This document shows, in pieces, positions 27,828-37,063 of a stretch of DNA of 64,000 nucleotides; positions within the stretch are counted from its first letter, which is position 1; each line of letters begins with the position of its first letter. The position numbers and the translations under genes were made by a program. The notes under the pieces are model-generated. The model made no database searches. It was not told the origin of the DNA and saw nothing but the letters and a program-made list of their open reading frames with translations. The DNA is from Syntrophotalea carbinolica DSM 2380 (lineage in GTDB: Bacteria; Desulfobacterota; Desulfuromonadia; Desulfuromonadales; Syntrophotaleaceae): NCBI RefSeq assembly GCF_000012885.1, contig NC_007498.2, positions 3,318,001-3,382,000 of the forward strand, given 5' to 3'.

Positions 27828-28493
27828 CTATCGTAGCAGATCCTGCGCCTGCAGCGCACATCGCGCCATGGATGCCTCCAGGACTTTCGCCTGTCGCGCC
27901 GCCATGGCTTTGTCCAGCCCCTTCGGCAGTTGGATCGGCTCACCGATCACCAGCCCGACCCGGGTAAACGGCAGGGGCAGCAGCATGCGGTCCCAGCGGC
28001 GGTTAAGTCGCCAGGCGCGGCGGGCCGCCACCCCGACCAGTTGCACGGAAAACCCGAAATGCGCGGCGAGGGTGATCAGCGGCGGTTTGATGCGCCCCCC
28101 GGGGCCCAACGGTCCGTCGGCGGCGGTGCCCCAGGCGACATGCTCATGACGGGCTTTGCGCAGTGCTGCCAGAAAACGCCGGCCATGCTCATCGGGCAGT
28201 TCCAGGGTGGCATATCCGAACCGTCGGCTGATCTGGGCAATGACCTGGCCGCGCAAAGAGCTGTTGGTGAGGATGCAGGCCGGACGCCCACGCAGCAGAG
28301 CGAACAGCGGCACATAGGAGCCGTGCCAGAACAGCACCAGGGTCGGCTGGCCGCCGGCGATGCACTCATCGAGATATTCCACACCGGCAAACCGTTTGCG
28401 CCACGACAGGCACCACAAGCGCAGCAGCCAGGCGCCGATGGCCCCGAGTACGCGGGCCCGCCGTGAGCCGGGTTCGGAGTGCATGGAACTCAT
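27828..28493 (-). CDS. DUF374-type lysophospholipid acyltransferase-like protein
   Basis: A 221-residue protein of the LPLAT/DUF374 family: LVLFWHGSYVPLF, ILTNSSLRGQVIAQ, WGTAADGPLGPGGRIKPPLI and an N-terminal amphipathic/hydrophobic helix. Members transfer acyl groups to lipid A-like or glycerolipid acceptors at the inner membrane. Its ATG at 28493 overlaps the stop of the upstream glycosyltransferase (ATGA), with AAGGGA upstream, so the two are translationally coupled. The downstream decarboxylase may be on the same transcript. Confidence 0.82.
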   Translation of the reverse strand: MSSMHSEPGSRRARVLGAIGAWLLRLWCLSWRKRFAGVEYLDECIAGGQPTLVLFWHGSYVPLFALLRGRPACILTNSSLRGQVIAQISRRFGYATLELPDEHGRRFLAALRKARHEHVAWGTAADGPLGPGGRIKPPLITLAAHFGFSVQLVGVAARRAWRLNRRWDRMLLPLPFTRVGLVIGEPIQLPKGLDKAMAARQAKVLEASMARCALQAQDLLR

Positions 28494-29782
28494 TCGCTGG
28501 TTTCCCTTGGCTGCAGACCGGTTTCCGTACGCAGCGCCTCCGCCAGCGCGTGGGTGATATTGTGCAGAATTTTCCATTCCTCTTCCATGCGATTGCGGGC
28601 TGCCGTCCAGCGTTTGTGATGCGGCGATATTTTGCCGTGCCCGACAATCAGATGCGCATACAAAGCCAGCATGCGATCCGCGCTGCGGGACATACTGAAG
28701 TCCCGGGCGGTATCCAGGGCCCCGTCTTGCAGGCGTTGTCGATCTGCCCGGGACAACGCCAACATGCCGTTCAGGGCGGCCACGAAAAGCTCACTGTCCT
28801 CCTTGGCCAGCAGGTAACCATTGTATCCGTCCCGCACGATATCGCGCACCCCCGGAGCCGACACGGCGATCACCGGTGTGCCGGCCGTCATGGCCTCCGC
28901 CAGCACCATGCCCTGGGTTTCGCTTTGGGACGCGAACACAAACGTATCCATGGCCCGGTATGCAGCGGCCAGTACGGCACGATCCAGCAATCCAACCAGA
29001 TGTAGACGCTCGGTCAGTTGTTTTTCGCGGAAAATGTCCTGCACCTCTTGCCGCGCCGGGCCTTCGCCAACCATCAAAAACCTCACCTGCGAATGCTGCT
29101 GCATAAAAGCCGCCACCGAGCGGGCCAGAAAGCCGAGGTTTTTCTCCGGCGACAAACGGCCGAGATAGCCGACCAGAAAAGTCTCTGCAGGAACGCCGAT
29201 CTTTTCGCGGAAGGCCGCTCCATCCGCCCCCTCATACGGCTGCGGGTCGATGCCGGTCGGGATAACCTCGATAGGGCGCTGCACCCCCCTGCGCCGTAAA
29301 CAGTCGGCCAGGGTGGTGCTGGGTGCCACCACGGCATCGCACAGATTGCAATAACCGACCGCCAGTTCAATGGCAAAGCGCCGCACCCGCTCGGAGTCGA
29401 TGGGCAGGTAGTGGGTATAACGCTCGTACATGGTGTGATGGGTAAACAGCATCGGCAGTTGCCGCTGTGCCGCCGTTCGCAGCGCCGTATGGCCCAGCAG
29501 AAAGGGGTGATGGGAATGGACGATGTCGGGGGCGAATTCATCCAGAGTGCGATGCAGTCCGACCGGCGCCGGCAACGGCACGGAAAAGTCGCTGTGATGG
29601 AAGTGCTCGATAGCGGGAAAACGCAGCACATCAGGTTCGTGGGCCGGCACGCCGTCAAAGTGCGGCGCAATGACCAGTACCCGGTGGCCCCTTTGGCGGA
29701 AGGCATCGCAATAACTCTGAACGCTGCGCGCCACGCCGCCGACATGCGGGGTGAAGGTGTTGGTGACCATCAGGATGTTCAT
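28490..29782 (-). CDS. GT4-family glycosyltransferase
   Basis: A 430-residue GT-B enzyme. N-terminal VTNTFTPHVGGVARSVQSYC is the acceptor-side loop. YLGRLSPEKNLGFLARSV and the donor motif FASQSETQGMVLAEAMTAGTP (E-x7-E type) are C-terminal. Its closest kind are diacylglycerol glucosyl/mannosyltransferases that make glycolipids at the cytoplasmic membrane face. It is coupled to an acyltransferase gene, supporting a lipid-modification role. Start ATG 29782 has GAGGT upstream. Confidence 0.87.
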   Translation of the reverse strand: MNILMVTNTFTPHVGGVARSVQSYCDAFRQRGHRVLVIAPHFDGVPAHEPDVLRFPAIEHFHHSDFSVPLPAPVGLHRTLDEFAPDIVHSHHPFLLGHTALRTAAQRQLPMLFTHHTMYERYTHYLPIDSERVRRFAIELAVGYCNLCDAVVAPSTTLADCLRRRGVQRPIEVIPTGIDPQPYEGADGAAFREKIGVPAETFLVGYLGRLSPEKNLGFLARSVAAFMQQHSQVRFLMVGEGPARQEVQDIFREKQLTERLHLVGLLDRAVLAAAYRAMDTFVFASQSETQGMVLAEAMTAGTPVIAVSAPGVRDIVRDGYNGYLLAKEDSELFVAALNGMLALSRADRQRLQDGALDTARDFSMSRSADRMLALYAHLIVGHGKISPHHKRWTAARNRMEEEWKILHNITHALAEALRTETGLQPRETSE

Positions 29783-30091
29783 GGTTTACCTCGAGCCATC
29801 GTTTGAGAGGGATGAGATTTTTCATGAATCGCTTGGTGGTTTTAATTTTAACCGCTTTAGCGCCGCTGGCCAGTCCTTGAATCTCCACCGCCATAATTAA
29901 GACGGCTGTTTTCTGCCGACAACATCTGAGAGGCAGTGCGCGCTACGCTAGCAAACCATGCCGCCTTGCAACGGATGGTATGATCCAAATTATATAAATC
30001 ACCGCTGCCCCGGTTGCAATTTCACAGATTTCGGTTAAACCATTGAATGGACAACGTCATTTCATCCAACGCAGATCATTCAGAGGTGAAT
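29783..30091. other. intergenic region with no recognised feature
   Basis: It lies between divergent genes and is AT-rich around 29985-30005. An upstream in-frame ATG at 30047 lacks a ribosome binding site. Confidence 0.45.
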
Positions 30092-30376
30092 ATGTACTAT
30101 ATCAGTATGTGCGTAACCCCCCACTGGCAACAATCCAATTGCCAAAAAGTCAAAAAAGCCCTGGCTCAGTTCTGGGTGGATGCAAAAGACTCCGTAAAGG
30201 CATGCCGGAAGGCCATCAACTTTTCGGAACAACATCAATTTGAAGTGCATTCGATCAAACAAATCCCCACTGCGCTCAGCGAGGAAGACGATACGCATGA
30301 TGCCATCGGATTTGTGCACTCCCAAATAGCGCAGGAACAAGGGATTTCCATGTGTCTGACCAATTGGGATATGTGA
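30092..30376 (+). CDS. hypothetical protein (94 aa)
   Basis: A 94-residue soluble protein beginning MYYISMCVTPHWQQSNCQKV, with AGAGGTGAAT just upstream of the ATG at 30092. It contains Cys at 7, 17, 38 and 87, several His, and a polar C-terminus ending NWDM. I do not recognise a family. It is a single gene with its own terminator. Codon use looks ordinary for the window. Confidence 0.55.
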   Translation: MYYISMCVTPHWQQSNCQKVKKALAQFWVDAKDSVKACRKAINFSEQHQFEVHSIKQIPTALSEEDDTHDAIGFVHSQIAQEQGISMCLTNWDM

Positions 30377-30678
30377 GAACCACAACATCCGGAGTCTGGA
30401 ATCTACCAACCTTTTGCACACCCTTCCCATGAAATCGATAGGATAAAGCCCTCTGGTCTCACCTCTGGAGGGCTTTAGTTTATGTCCCCAACGCAGATAC
30501 AACCTCCCCGGTGTTCCCCACAGGGAAATCCCGTAAAAAGGTCAGGCAAGACTTGAATCCCCCGGCACAATTCGAGTAGAGTGCAGCCAACTGCACTGTT
30601 ACGGCTTCGTCTGCCTTTTGAGGCAGCCACAAGCCGTCGGCCTTATGTTAGAATGCTACCCTGCAACAGGAATCCAGC
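30377..30678. other. intergenic region with terminator
   Basis: Apart from the terminator at 30445-30480, nothing is recognised. The right part presumably carries the promoter of yheU. Confidence 0.5.
30445..30480 (+). terminator. terminator after the 94-aa gene
   Basis: AAAGCCCTC / GAGGGCTTT with a 14-nt loop, followed by a T-rich tail. Confidence 0.8.
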
Positions 30679-30930
30679 ATGACGAGTACTCCGAAAATTA
30701 ATGCCGATCATGGCGAACAAGGCATAGACATCCCCTACGAACAGCTCAACCCGGATACCCTGCGGCGCATGATCGAGGAGTTTGTAACGAGGGATGGCTC
30801 AAATTGGGCGGAAGCCGGCTGCACGCTTGAAGACAAAGTCAAACAGGTGCTCGCACAACTGAAAGCAAGGAAGGTCAAAGTGGTTTTTGATCTGACCTCG
30901 CAAACGGCCAATCTGGTGCCCTGCCCCTGA
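30679..30930 (+). CDS. yheU: YheU family (UPF0270) protein
   Basis: An 83-residue protein whose core (IPYEQLNPDTLRRMIEEFVT, then TLEDKVKQVLAQL and a final beta strand VVFDLTSQTANLVP) follows E. coli YheU closely. The family's role is unknown. It has an N-terminal extension of about 15 residues. AGGA precedes the ATG. Another small gene starts 16 bp downstream, suggesting one unit. Confidence 0.85.
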   Translation: MTSTPKINADHGEQGIDIPYEQLNPDTLRRMIEEFVTRDGSNWAEAGCTLEDKVKQVLAQLKARKVKVVFDLTSQTANLVPCP

Positions 30931-30946
30931 AACTATCGAGGTTCTT

Positions 30947-31294
30947 GTGAAAAACAATCTTATACGGCTTGCCGAGTTCATCCAGGAAGGTTTCCCCGAA
31001 GATCTCGTAGCCATCTTCAAATCCAGCGAGCAAGAAGACCGCGACGAGCGACTCGCCCTGATTGGCAAAGCCATAAACGTCCATCGGGAGCGCGCCGAAA
31101 CCCTGTGGCTGCAGGCTGGCAAAAAACGCACCCCCGAAGAACGATACGTCACTGCGCAGGCCGAACTGGCCTCCTTTGTTTTTGCCTACCTGACCGGCGA
31201 TGCCAAGGAATACGCAGACAGCGCCATCGAAGCGATGCATGCCCTGGGGCGCCAAAGCGAAGAAGATCTGGTGACCAAACTCTGTCGGCGATAG
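30947..31294 (+). CDS. hypothetical protein (115 aa)
   Basis: A helical, charged 115-residue protein starting at GTG 30947 with GAGG upstream, 16 bp after yheU. No transmembrane segment or known motif. Possibly co-transcribed with yheU and the exonuclease/RNase H gene that follows about 105 bp later. Function unknown. Confidence 0.65.
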   Translation: MKNNLIRLAEFIQEGFPEDLVAIFKSSEQEDRDERLALIGKAINVHRERAETLWLQAGKKRTPEERYVTAQAELASFVFAYLTGDAKEYADSAIEAMHALGRQSEEDLVTKLCRR

Positions 31295-31399
31295 AGCCCT
31301 GCGCACCGATCGCGCCCGCGAGAAAAAAACAATCCGTAGATCCCTTAGGGATTGAGCAGAATACGTGACCAGGTAACCCCCTACCCATCGGGTGAGAAT

Positions 31400-32842
31400 G
31401 TGAATCCATCGCCGCAACTGTACTTACTCGACGGCTCCAGTTACATCTACCGGGCCTTCTACGGCATCCGCGATGTCGCCACCGCTGACGGCATGCCCAC
31501 CAATGCCGTCTTCGGTTTCACCAGGATGCTGCTGAACCTGCTGCAGGAGCACAGTCCCGATTATCTGGCCGTGGTATTCGATCGCCCCAGGGAGGAGACC
31601 TTCCGCCGGGAAATTTATTCGGAATACAAGGCCCATCGGGATGCCATGCCCGACGAACTGGCACCGCAGATCCCTTACATCCGGCAGATCCTGCAAGCCC
31701 TCAACATCCCCGCTCTGGAAGCCCCCGGATTTGAGGCCGATGATGTCATTGCCACCCTGGGCCGCCGCCATGCCGCCGATGGCCTCCAGGTCACGGTGGT
31801 CACCGGCGACAAGGATCTGATGCAGATCGTCGGCGACCGTATCGAACTGCTCGACACCATGAAGGATACGCGCTCCGGTGCGCAACAGGTGTTTGAGCGC
31901 TTCGGCGTCCCCCCGGAACTGGTAGCCGATGTCCTGGGACTGGCCGGCGACACCTCGGACAATATCCCCGGTGTGCCCGGGGTCGGTGAGAAGACCGCCT
32001 CCGAGCTGGTACAACGGTTCGGCTCTCTGGAAGGCGTCCTCAAATGGACCAGTCTGGTCAACGGCAAGAAACGCCGCAGCAATTTGGAAACCTATGCCGA
32101 GCAAGCCCGACTCTCCAAAACCCTGGCCACCCTGCGGGACGATGTCCCCCTGGAGATATCTCTGGCCGACCTGCAACGGCGCAAACCGAACCTTGCGGAG
32201 CTGATTCCCCTGTTGCGTGAACTGGAATTCGAGGCTCTGGAGATCGCCTTCACCCCGCCGCCGCCGAACGTGGTTGAAATCTACAGCGATGGTTCGGGGC
32301 GGGACTCTGGCCCCGGAGGCTATGGTGTGATTCTGCGTTATGGGGAACACGAAAAGGAGTTGAGCGGATTTGAACCTGCCGCCACCTCGCAACGCATGGA
32401 ACTGCTGGCGGCGATCCGTGGACTGGAGGCCCTGAATAAACCGCAGAAGGTGCGGGTATTCAGCGATTCCCAGTACCTGGTGCGAGGCATGAGCCAGTGG
32501 ATGCACGGATGGATTCGTGATGACCGCCTCGAGACTCCGGGCGCCCTTGCCAACCAGGATCTCTGGCAGCAGCTGCTGGCTCTGTCCAAGCAGCATGAGG
32601 TCAGCTGGGAATGGGTGCGGGGCCACGCCGGCCATCCCTTCAATGAACGGTGCGACAAGCTGGCAAAACAGGCGGTGGAAGAGGGCCTGCAAAAGACGGC
32701 AGAGGTTTCGCAACCCGAGGCGATGGCAACAGAAGAGCTGCCCCGACCAGTACAGCCGAAACCCGCCAAACGGGCTGCGGCTCCGACCAGAGAGGATACA
32801 GAATTCGATGTCGAGGAAGACGGTCAGCTGCGGCTGTGTTAA
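31400..32842 (+). CDS. 5'-3' exonuclease fused to RNase HI
   Basis: A 480-residue fusion. Residues about 5-285 are a PolA-type 5'-3' exonuclease/flap nuclease: LYLLDGSSYIYRAFYG, FEADDVIATLG, VTGDKDLMQIV, GLAGDTSDNIPGVPGVGEKTA (H3TH). Residues about 290-430 are RNase HI with its DEDD residues: VEIYSDGSG, RMELLAAIRGL, VFSDSQYL and GHPFNERCDKLA. A Pro/Ala/Lys-rich acidic tail follows. No polymerase domain is attached. The GTG at 31400 (GGGTGAG upstream) gives the conserved start; an earlier TTG at 31352 is less likely. A protein that can cut RNA in hybrids and trim 5' flaps suggests primer removal. Confidence 0.87.
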   Translation: MNPSPQLYLLDGSSYIYRAFYGIRDVATADGMPTNAVFGFTRMLLNLLQEHSPDYLAVVFDRPREETFRREIYSEYKAHRDAMPDELAPQIPYIRQILQALNIPALEAPGFEADDVIATLGRRHAADGLQVTVVTGDKDLMQIVGDRIELLDTMKDTRSGAQQVFERFGVPPELVADVLGLAGDTSDNIPGVPGVGEKTASELVQRFGSLEGVLKWTSLVNGKKRRSNLETYAEQARLSKTLATLRDDVPLEISLADLQRRKPNLAELIPLLRELEFEALEIAFTPPPPNVVEIYSDGSGRDSGPGGYGVILRYGEHEKELSGFEPAATSQRMELLAAIRGLEALNKPQKVRVFSDSQYLVRGMSQWMHGWIRDDRLETPGALANQDLWQQLLALSKQHEVSWEWVRGHAGHPFNERCDKLAKQAVEEGLQKTAEVSQPEAMATEELPRPVQPKPAKRAAAPTREDTEFDVEEDGQLRLC

Positions 32843-32854
32843 AGGAGAGCGGCT

Positions 32855-33370
32855 ATGAAAATACGGAAATTGACGGAAGAAAACCGCGCCAAGGTCTACG
32901 CCCTGTTACGGCGGGCCTTTCCCCGTAGCACATACGAAGCCGATCTGGTTGAGGCTTTCCATAAGAACGCCACCCCGATCCACGAATGGGTATGCATCCA
33001 TACCAACAAGGTTATCGCCTACATCGCCTTTTCTCACGCCTATCACGGCAACGAGATTTGCGGATTGCACCTGGCACCCATGGCCGTCGCCCCCGAATTT
33101 CAAAAACAGGGCGTCGGCTCGGAACTGCTCAAATTTGCGTTAAGACAGGCAGCGATCAAAAGCCAGCCCCTGTTTGTGTTGGGCGAGCCCCGTTTCTATA
33201 AACGCTTCGGCTTTGAGCCCTGCAGTACGCCCATATGCCCTTTCGATAAAAACAACGCCCACTTCCTGAGCCTGCATGACACGACCGCCGAAAAATTCAT
33301 GATCGGCTATGAAGCGGAGTTTAAAACCACCGGCAAACCATCCAAGGCCGGGGGAAAAAAGCGGCGTTGA
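32855..33370 (+). CDS. GNAT-family N-acetyltransferase (YhbS-like)
   Basis: A 171-residue acetyltransferase: LHLAPMAVAPEFQKQGVGSELL carries the acetyl-CoA loop (Q-x-x-G-x-G/S), and PLFVLGEPRFYKRFGFEP is the usual YhbS continuation. AAAGGAG precedes the ATG, 12 bp after the exonuclease/RNase H stop, so they are probably co-transcribed. Substrate unknown; a basic C-terminal tail (KAGGKKRR) is present. Confidence 0.85.
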   Translation: MKIRKLTEENRAKVYALLRRAFPRSTYEADLVEAFHKNATPIHEWVCIHTNKVIAYIAFSHAYHGNEICGLHLAPMAVAPEFQKQGVGSELLKFALRQAAIKSQPLFVLGEPRFYKRFGFEPCSTPICPFDKNNAHFLSLHDTTAEKFMIGYEAEFKTTGKPSKAGGKKRR

Positions 33371-33426
33371 ATCGCCCCCCTCCGGAGTAACTCAATCGGT
33401 TCACCTAACGTGTTGGCCGAAATGTA

Positions 33427-33464
33427 AAAAAAGAGCCTTCCTTGTTCTCTGGAGAGGCTCTTTT
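33427..33464 (+). terminator. terminator after the GNAT gene
   Basis: AAAAGAGCC / GGCTCTTTT with a loop of about 18 nt and flanking A- and T-runs. Confidence 0.8.
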
Positions 33465-33653
33465 CTGTGCGCTAGTCACTGGTTCTAACCTTTATGGTTT
33501 GCTTGGTTTCATTGAGGCCGGGAGCGAATCTATTGCCCCTCTATGGTGACTGATAAATCCCAGATAATCTGATAATCAATTTGGGGCAAGATATAAGACG
33601 ACCCAACCTAGTGGAAGCAGGTTGGGTCATCCGATGTTTTAGTAATCGTGGCA
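33465..33653. other. gene-free region with 10-bp hairpin
   Basis: No gene. A perfect inverted repeat GACCCAACCT / AGGTTGGGTC (33600-33609 and 33619-33628) without a T-run is the only structure. Confidence 0.5.
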
Positions 33654-33915
33654 ATCGGGTAGGAGGCGGGATTACCCCCGCCGTCCTCCCACACCACCGT
33701 GCGTACGGTTCCGTACACGGCGATTCCTGTTCGTCGAGCCGGAAGTTTGCCTGCGGCTTCCTTCAGATTCCACCTCGCGGTGGACACCCTTGCCGTCCAG
33801 CTAACGGTTCCCGTCATCAGGGTCCGTAGGGGACTTGCACCCCCAAGTCATTCGGCTGCCACCACAGCAGCCGAAACAGCGCCGGTCAAGGCGCTACGCG
33901 CCATGCCTGGCGCAC
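33654..33915 (-). mobile_element. ORF-less group II intron remnant, class C-like
   Basis: On the minus strand it begins with the 5' consensus GTGCG and contains conserved domain I text (AAGGGTGTCCACCGCGAGG, then TGGAATCTGAAGGAAGC). It ends with a domain V-like hairpin (GCCGTGTACGG...CCGTACGCACGG) and a domain VI-like stem finishing CCTACCCGAT. At 262 nt it lacks most of domains II-IV and any reverse transcriptase/maturase. It sits 5 nt after the nrfA terminator, the typical target of class C introns. Exact ends are inferred from consensus. Confidence 0.65.
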
Positions 33916-33920
33916 AATAG

Positions 33921-33953
33921 GAAAGGCCCGCCGATTCGCTGGGCGAGCCTTTC
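33921..33953 (-). terminator. terminator of nrfA, intron target
   Basis: GAAAGGC...GCCTTTC stem with an inner CGCC/GGCG match. On the minus strand it ends in CCTTTCC and the intron follows at once, so the T-tract appears interrupted. Confidence 0.7.
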
Positions 33954-33990
33954 GCGCCTGACAAGTAGTTTATTCCGAAACGTATCCCCC

Positions 33991-35427
33991 CTAACGAGGT
34001 GCCTTGGTAAACTTCAGTGCGGCAATTTCCCCCTGTCGTGCATAATCCACAGCTTCGCCCAGAATACGTGCCGCCTCTTGCGGCGCGTGGAATCCCATGG
34101 AGTTTTCGGCTGCAATGTAGTCGATCCGCCATTGAGCTTTTCTCTGGAGTTCCAAAGACGGTTGCAATTGTTCTTCCGTAGCTCCCGCCTTTTTCGCCTG
34201 TGCGATGGCATCCAGTTGGCCCATCAGTGCCTGGCCGGCCCGTTGCAGCAGATTGAAATTGCGTTCCTGAATGGCGTCCACACGCTCCTTCAATTCCTCC
34301 TCGGGGAAATGATGACAGGTCTGGCATGATCGATTGACATTCAGCAAGGGACTGCGCACCCAGTGGTCGGAAATCTTGGTGGCGCCATCCCTCATGTAGG
34401 GCATATGGCAATCCGCGCAGGTCACACCGCTGCGCGCATGAATCCCTTGGCTCCACAGTTCATATTCGGGGTGTTGCGCTTTTAGAATCTCGGCGCCGGA
34501 TTCCTTGTGCTTGTAGTCGAAGAAGCGGCCTCCGTCCGCGAATTTCGTCTCATCCCAGGTCTTCTCGAGGTCCTCCATCTTCAGCCCGTTGCCCCAGGGG
34601 AAGGTCAGCGGCATCTTGTTGGCGCAATAATACTCAACATGGCATTGACCACAAACGAAACCGCGCAGCTCGTTTCGGCTGGCGTCCTTGTTGGGGTCGT
34701 ACTTCTCTTTTCGGTCTCCGGTGCGCCACCGCTCGATAGACGGCAAATGAGGCACAGGGGCATCACCCTCTGCCAGCGACTGGATACCACGAATGAAACC
34801 GGGGCGGGTCACCCGTAGCTGCATACTTTCCGGAGAATGGCAGTCCACGCAGGAAACCGAATGCGCATGCCCCATGTCGTGAAGCATTTTATTGGTCTCC
34901 TGATAACTCATGGCAAAGGTCTTTTCGAATCCTTTATCAGCATCGCCATCGCCCAGTTTTCGATACAGGGGCATCACCGATGCATGGCAGTGTATGCACG
35001 AACCCGATTGGGGCTTGGTCTGACGCTTGGTGGTCTCCTGATCCTCAAGCATGTAGGCATGTCCACGGCGGTCTCGGTAATCGATGGAAAAGGCATAGCC
35101 TAGGAACATGCGCTTCAACCAGGGATCGCGCTCAATCTTTTCCTCCGGCAGGGCTTCAGAGCCGCCATGACCGCCAAAACGCGTCCGTGTCGCCTCAGCG
35201 GTGCGTAAATAGGCATCGTATTGCTTGGGCCAGTTTTTGCCCCACTCTGCAGGATCGGTGGTATCTTCATCCACTTCGACAAGGCGCACGTACGGTTTCA
35301 GCGCCTCGGCTTTGCGCTCGAAAATATTCATGAGCAAGCCGGCAATCAGAACGGCGGCCACTGCCGCTATGACAGCGACACTGATAACCACGATCTGAAA
35401 TTTTGTCTTGTCTTTCTGTGATTCCAT
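33991..35427 (-). CDS. nrfA: ammonia-forming cytochrome c nitrite reductase NrfA
   Basis: A 478-residue pentahaem nitrite reductase that reduces nitrite to ammonium in the periplasm. The N-terminus is a membrane anchor/uncleaved signal ([19 protein letters not shown]). Haem motifs: CIHCH (144), CVDCH (193), CGQCH (259), CADCH (337) and CQTCH (368). The first, which binds the active-site haem, is CXXCH instead of the CXXCK of E. coli NrfA. Active-site residues appear present: Arg near 118-121, Tyr 266/267 in CHVEYY and His 330 in GIHARSG. It starts 1 bp after nrfH; AAGGAG precedes the ATG. Confidence 0.95.
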   Translation of the reverse strand: MESQKDKTKFQIVVISVAVIAAVAAVLIAGLLMNIFERKAEALKPYVRLVEVDEDTTDPAEWGKNWPKQYDAYLRTAEATRTRFGGHGGSEALPEEKIERDPWLKRMFLGYAFSIDYRDRRGHAYMLEDQETTKRQTKPQSGSCIHCHASVMPLYRKLGDGDADKGFEKTFAMSYQETNKMLHDMGHAHSVSCVDCHSPESMQLRVTRPGFIRGIQSLAEGDAPVPHLPSIERWRTGDRKEKYDPNKDASRNELRGFVCGQCHVEYYCANKMPLTFPWGNGLKMEDLEKTWDETKFADGGRFFDYKHKESGAEILKAQHPEYELWSQGIHARSGVTCADCHMPYMRDGATKISDHWVRSPLLNVNRSCQTCHHFPEEELKERVDAIQERNFNLLQRAGQALMGQLDAIAQAKKAGATEEQLQPSLELQRKAQWRIDYIAAENSMGFHAPQEAARILGEAVDYARQGEIAALKFTKAPR

Positions 35428-35428
35428 A

Positions 35429-35962
35429 TCAAGGCTCCTTCCGGACTCCCGTTGTCATGAACTCTTCCGGCGTCATTGCACCGCCCAGCCCCACCGTCTC
35501 ACCGTGCCCGACATCCGCATGGCACTTAACACAACGCACAGCATCCTTATCGCTCGTCGCGCCTGCCAGCATTTCCGATACAATATCTCCGTGGCATCTC
35601 AGACAGTTTTCCTGAAGAATATGGCTGTTGCCTTCTTTGATAAGAATAGGCTCGTGAAAGTCCTGGAACGTAAACCCTTTGGAATGATGGTAACCGTTCG
35701 AGGCTTTGGCCATATATTTTGCGAAAAAATCGACAGGGAGGTGACAATCCACGCAAGTAGCCGCCCCGTGATGGCTGGCTTTTTGCCATGAGTCATAGTG
35801 AGATTTCATGATGTGGCAATTCGCACAGGCCGTCGGGTCCGTACTGAAGTAGGAGAGCCCTTCTGCATACATGAAAGTGTACGCACCAAGGCCTGCCAGT
35901 GCGCCAAGCAAGGCAGTCGCTACGCCCAACCAGCGATGGAATTTGGTTTTGAATACCGCCAT
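35429..35962 (-). CDS. nrfH: NrfH, tetrahaem quinol dehydrogenase partner of NrfA
   Basis: A 177-residue NapC/NirT-family cytochrome: one N-terminal membrane helix ([20 protein letters not shown]) then four haem motifs, CANCH (46), CVDCH (70), CLRCH (120) and CVKCH (144). It takes electrons from menaquinol and passes them to NrfA. It is first in the nrfHA operon and slightly longer than typical NrfH, with a short extension after the last haem. Confidence 0.95.
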   Translation of the reverse strand: MAVFKTKFHRWLGVATALLGALAGLGAYTFMYAEGLSYFSTDPTACANCHIMKSHYDSWQKASHHGAATCVDCHLPVDFFAKYMAKASNGYHHSKGFTFQDFHEPILIKEGNSHILQENCLRCHGDIVSEMLAGATSDKDAVRCVKCHADVGHGETVGLGGAMTPEEFMTTGVRKEP

Positions 35963-36287
35963 CCTCTAACCTGTAATCTCTTTGGGGATTTGATTATTTC
36001 CCCGATTCAGGAAGTGCCGCTTGGCAACCTCGTTACACAAGAATGGGGGGGCTGGTAATAGGACAAACTGTTCATTGCGGGATTCGCGTCACGATCCCGG
36101 GAAAACAAACAACAGCAGGCCTACACATCCATTTTCGAACACTTACCACCCCCCTCATTAGGTGGTCAACGGAAAATGTTCCCTTTTACTGACAAACATC
36201 AAAAAATTTAAGCAGCAACCCATGAGTTCACTATCTCAGAGGCAGCGATGATTTAAGTGTCGTTGCCAGAATCAACCGCTCGTCATT
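35963..36287. other. nrfHA promoter region
   Basis: No gene. An imperfect FNR-type site CTGAC-AAAC-ATCAA lies near 36189-36202, matching 8 of 10 bases of TTGAT-N4-ATCAA. Confidence 0.4.
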
Positions 36288-36614
36288 CTATTCTCGCCAA
36301 TAATTGTTAGCAGCGGCTACGGTTTGAAAGTGTATCGCTATTACTTGTGAGCAAGCAATTAATGAGTCTGCGTCCCTGGAATAGACTTCACGGAGCATAA
36401 ACAAAACCTCTTTGTCCGGCTGTGTTGTTTTGACTCCTTTTCTTGCCAAGCTAACAGCAAGTTGAAAACCTTCTTCTGGTGTTTTTGTGATCAAGGAAAG
36501 AGGCGGCTTTTCCTTCATCATTTCTGCCATACCTTTTTCTGTTGCGGCACACGCGGAAGTAACTACCAGGAATTGAAGCATTAGAACGGATACGATAATT
36601 GATTTGATTTTCAT
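36288..36614 (-). CDS. small exported protein of unknown function
   Basis: A 108-residue protein with a signal peptide (MKIKSIIVSVLMLQFLVVTS, cleavage near ACA-A) and a mature helical domain with one Cys (SLIACSQVIAIHFQ). Start ATG 36614 follows AAAGGAG by 8 nt; the longer frame to 36662 lacks this logic. It stands between nrfHA and the cupin gene and may belong to the same stress response, but no family is recognised. Confidence 0.65.
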   Translation of the reverse strand: MKIKSIIVSVLMLQFLVVTSACAATEKGMAEMMKEKPPLSLITKTPEEGFQLAVSLARKGVKTTQPDKEVLFMLREVYSRDADSLIACSQVIAIHFQTVAAANNYWRE

Positions 36615-37063
36615 CTGCCTTTCTCCTTTCACCTCGGTTTGATAATGTCGGCTCTTTTCCACAACTCATGCATACTTGAGCTGTGGAGAATTTACTACGG
36701 CGTACACGGTTCTTCTACCCTAGCTGAGCCCCCTCTTGGGCGTGTCTAACTATCACCCCCCCCCTCCAAAAGACATGATCAGTCCCGACTAGGCCATTAA
36801 TTCCTTTTCAGATAACGATAGCAGTTCAGGGAATGCAATCAAGGCGAGCTGGATATAAATGCACGATTGGAGAGTGTTTTGAATGGAAGCGTCCGACTGG
36901 AGACAGGTCCCTGTAGTCAAGTCCTTTACTCCGCCTGCGTAAATTTATCGAAAATTGAGCTTTATCAATATCTGCTGCATGAAAATTCGATAGAGTCGAA
37001 GCCATTGAAGGCCTGTTTGTCAGAAATGTTTCCGGGTGAACTCTGTATTGAAAGGAACGGATA
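36615..37063. other. regulatory region upstream of the cupin gene
   Basis: No gene. It contains the shared 20-bp block and FNR-type palindrome at 36939-36968. The left part is AT-rich and would carry the promoter of the small exported protein. Confidence 0.6.
36939..36968 (+). promoter_or_regulatory. FNR/CRP-type site with shared 20-bp block (copy 1)
   Basis: Block gtaaatttatcgaaaattga (36939-36958) overlapping the palindrome TTGAG-CTTT-ATCAA (36955-36968), 95 bp upstream of the cupin start. The same 20 bases occur before nirBD at 46989. Confidence 0.7.

Noticed and set aside
31424-32713. 429-codon minus-strand frame
   Set aside because: Shadow of the exonuclease-RNase HI fusion.
33600-33628. 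Perfect 10-bp inverted repeat as a terminator
   Set aside because: No T-run on either strand and no gene ends directly before it; kept only as a structure in the gap description.
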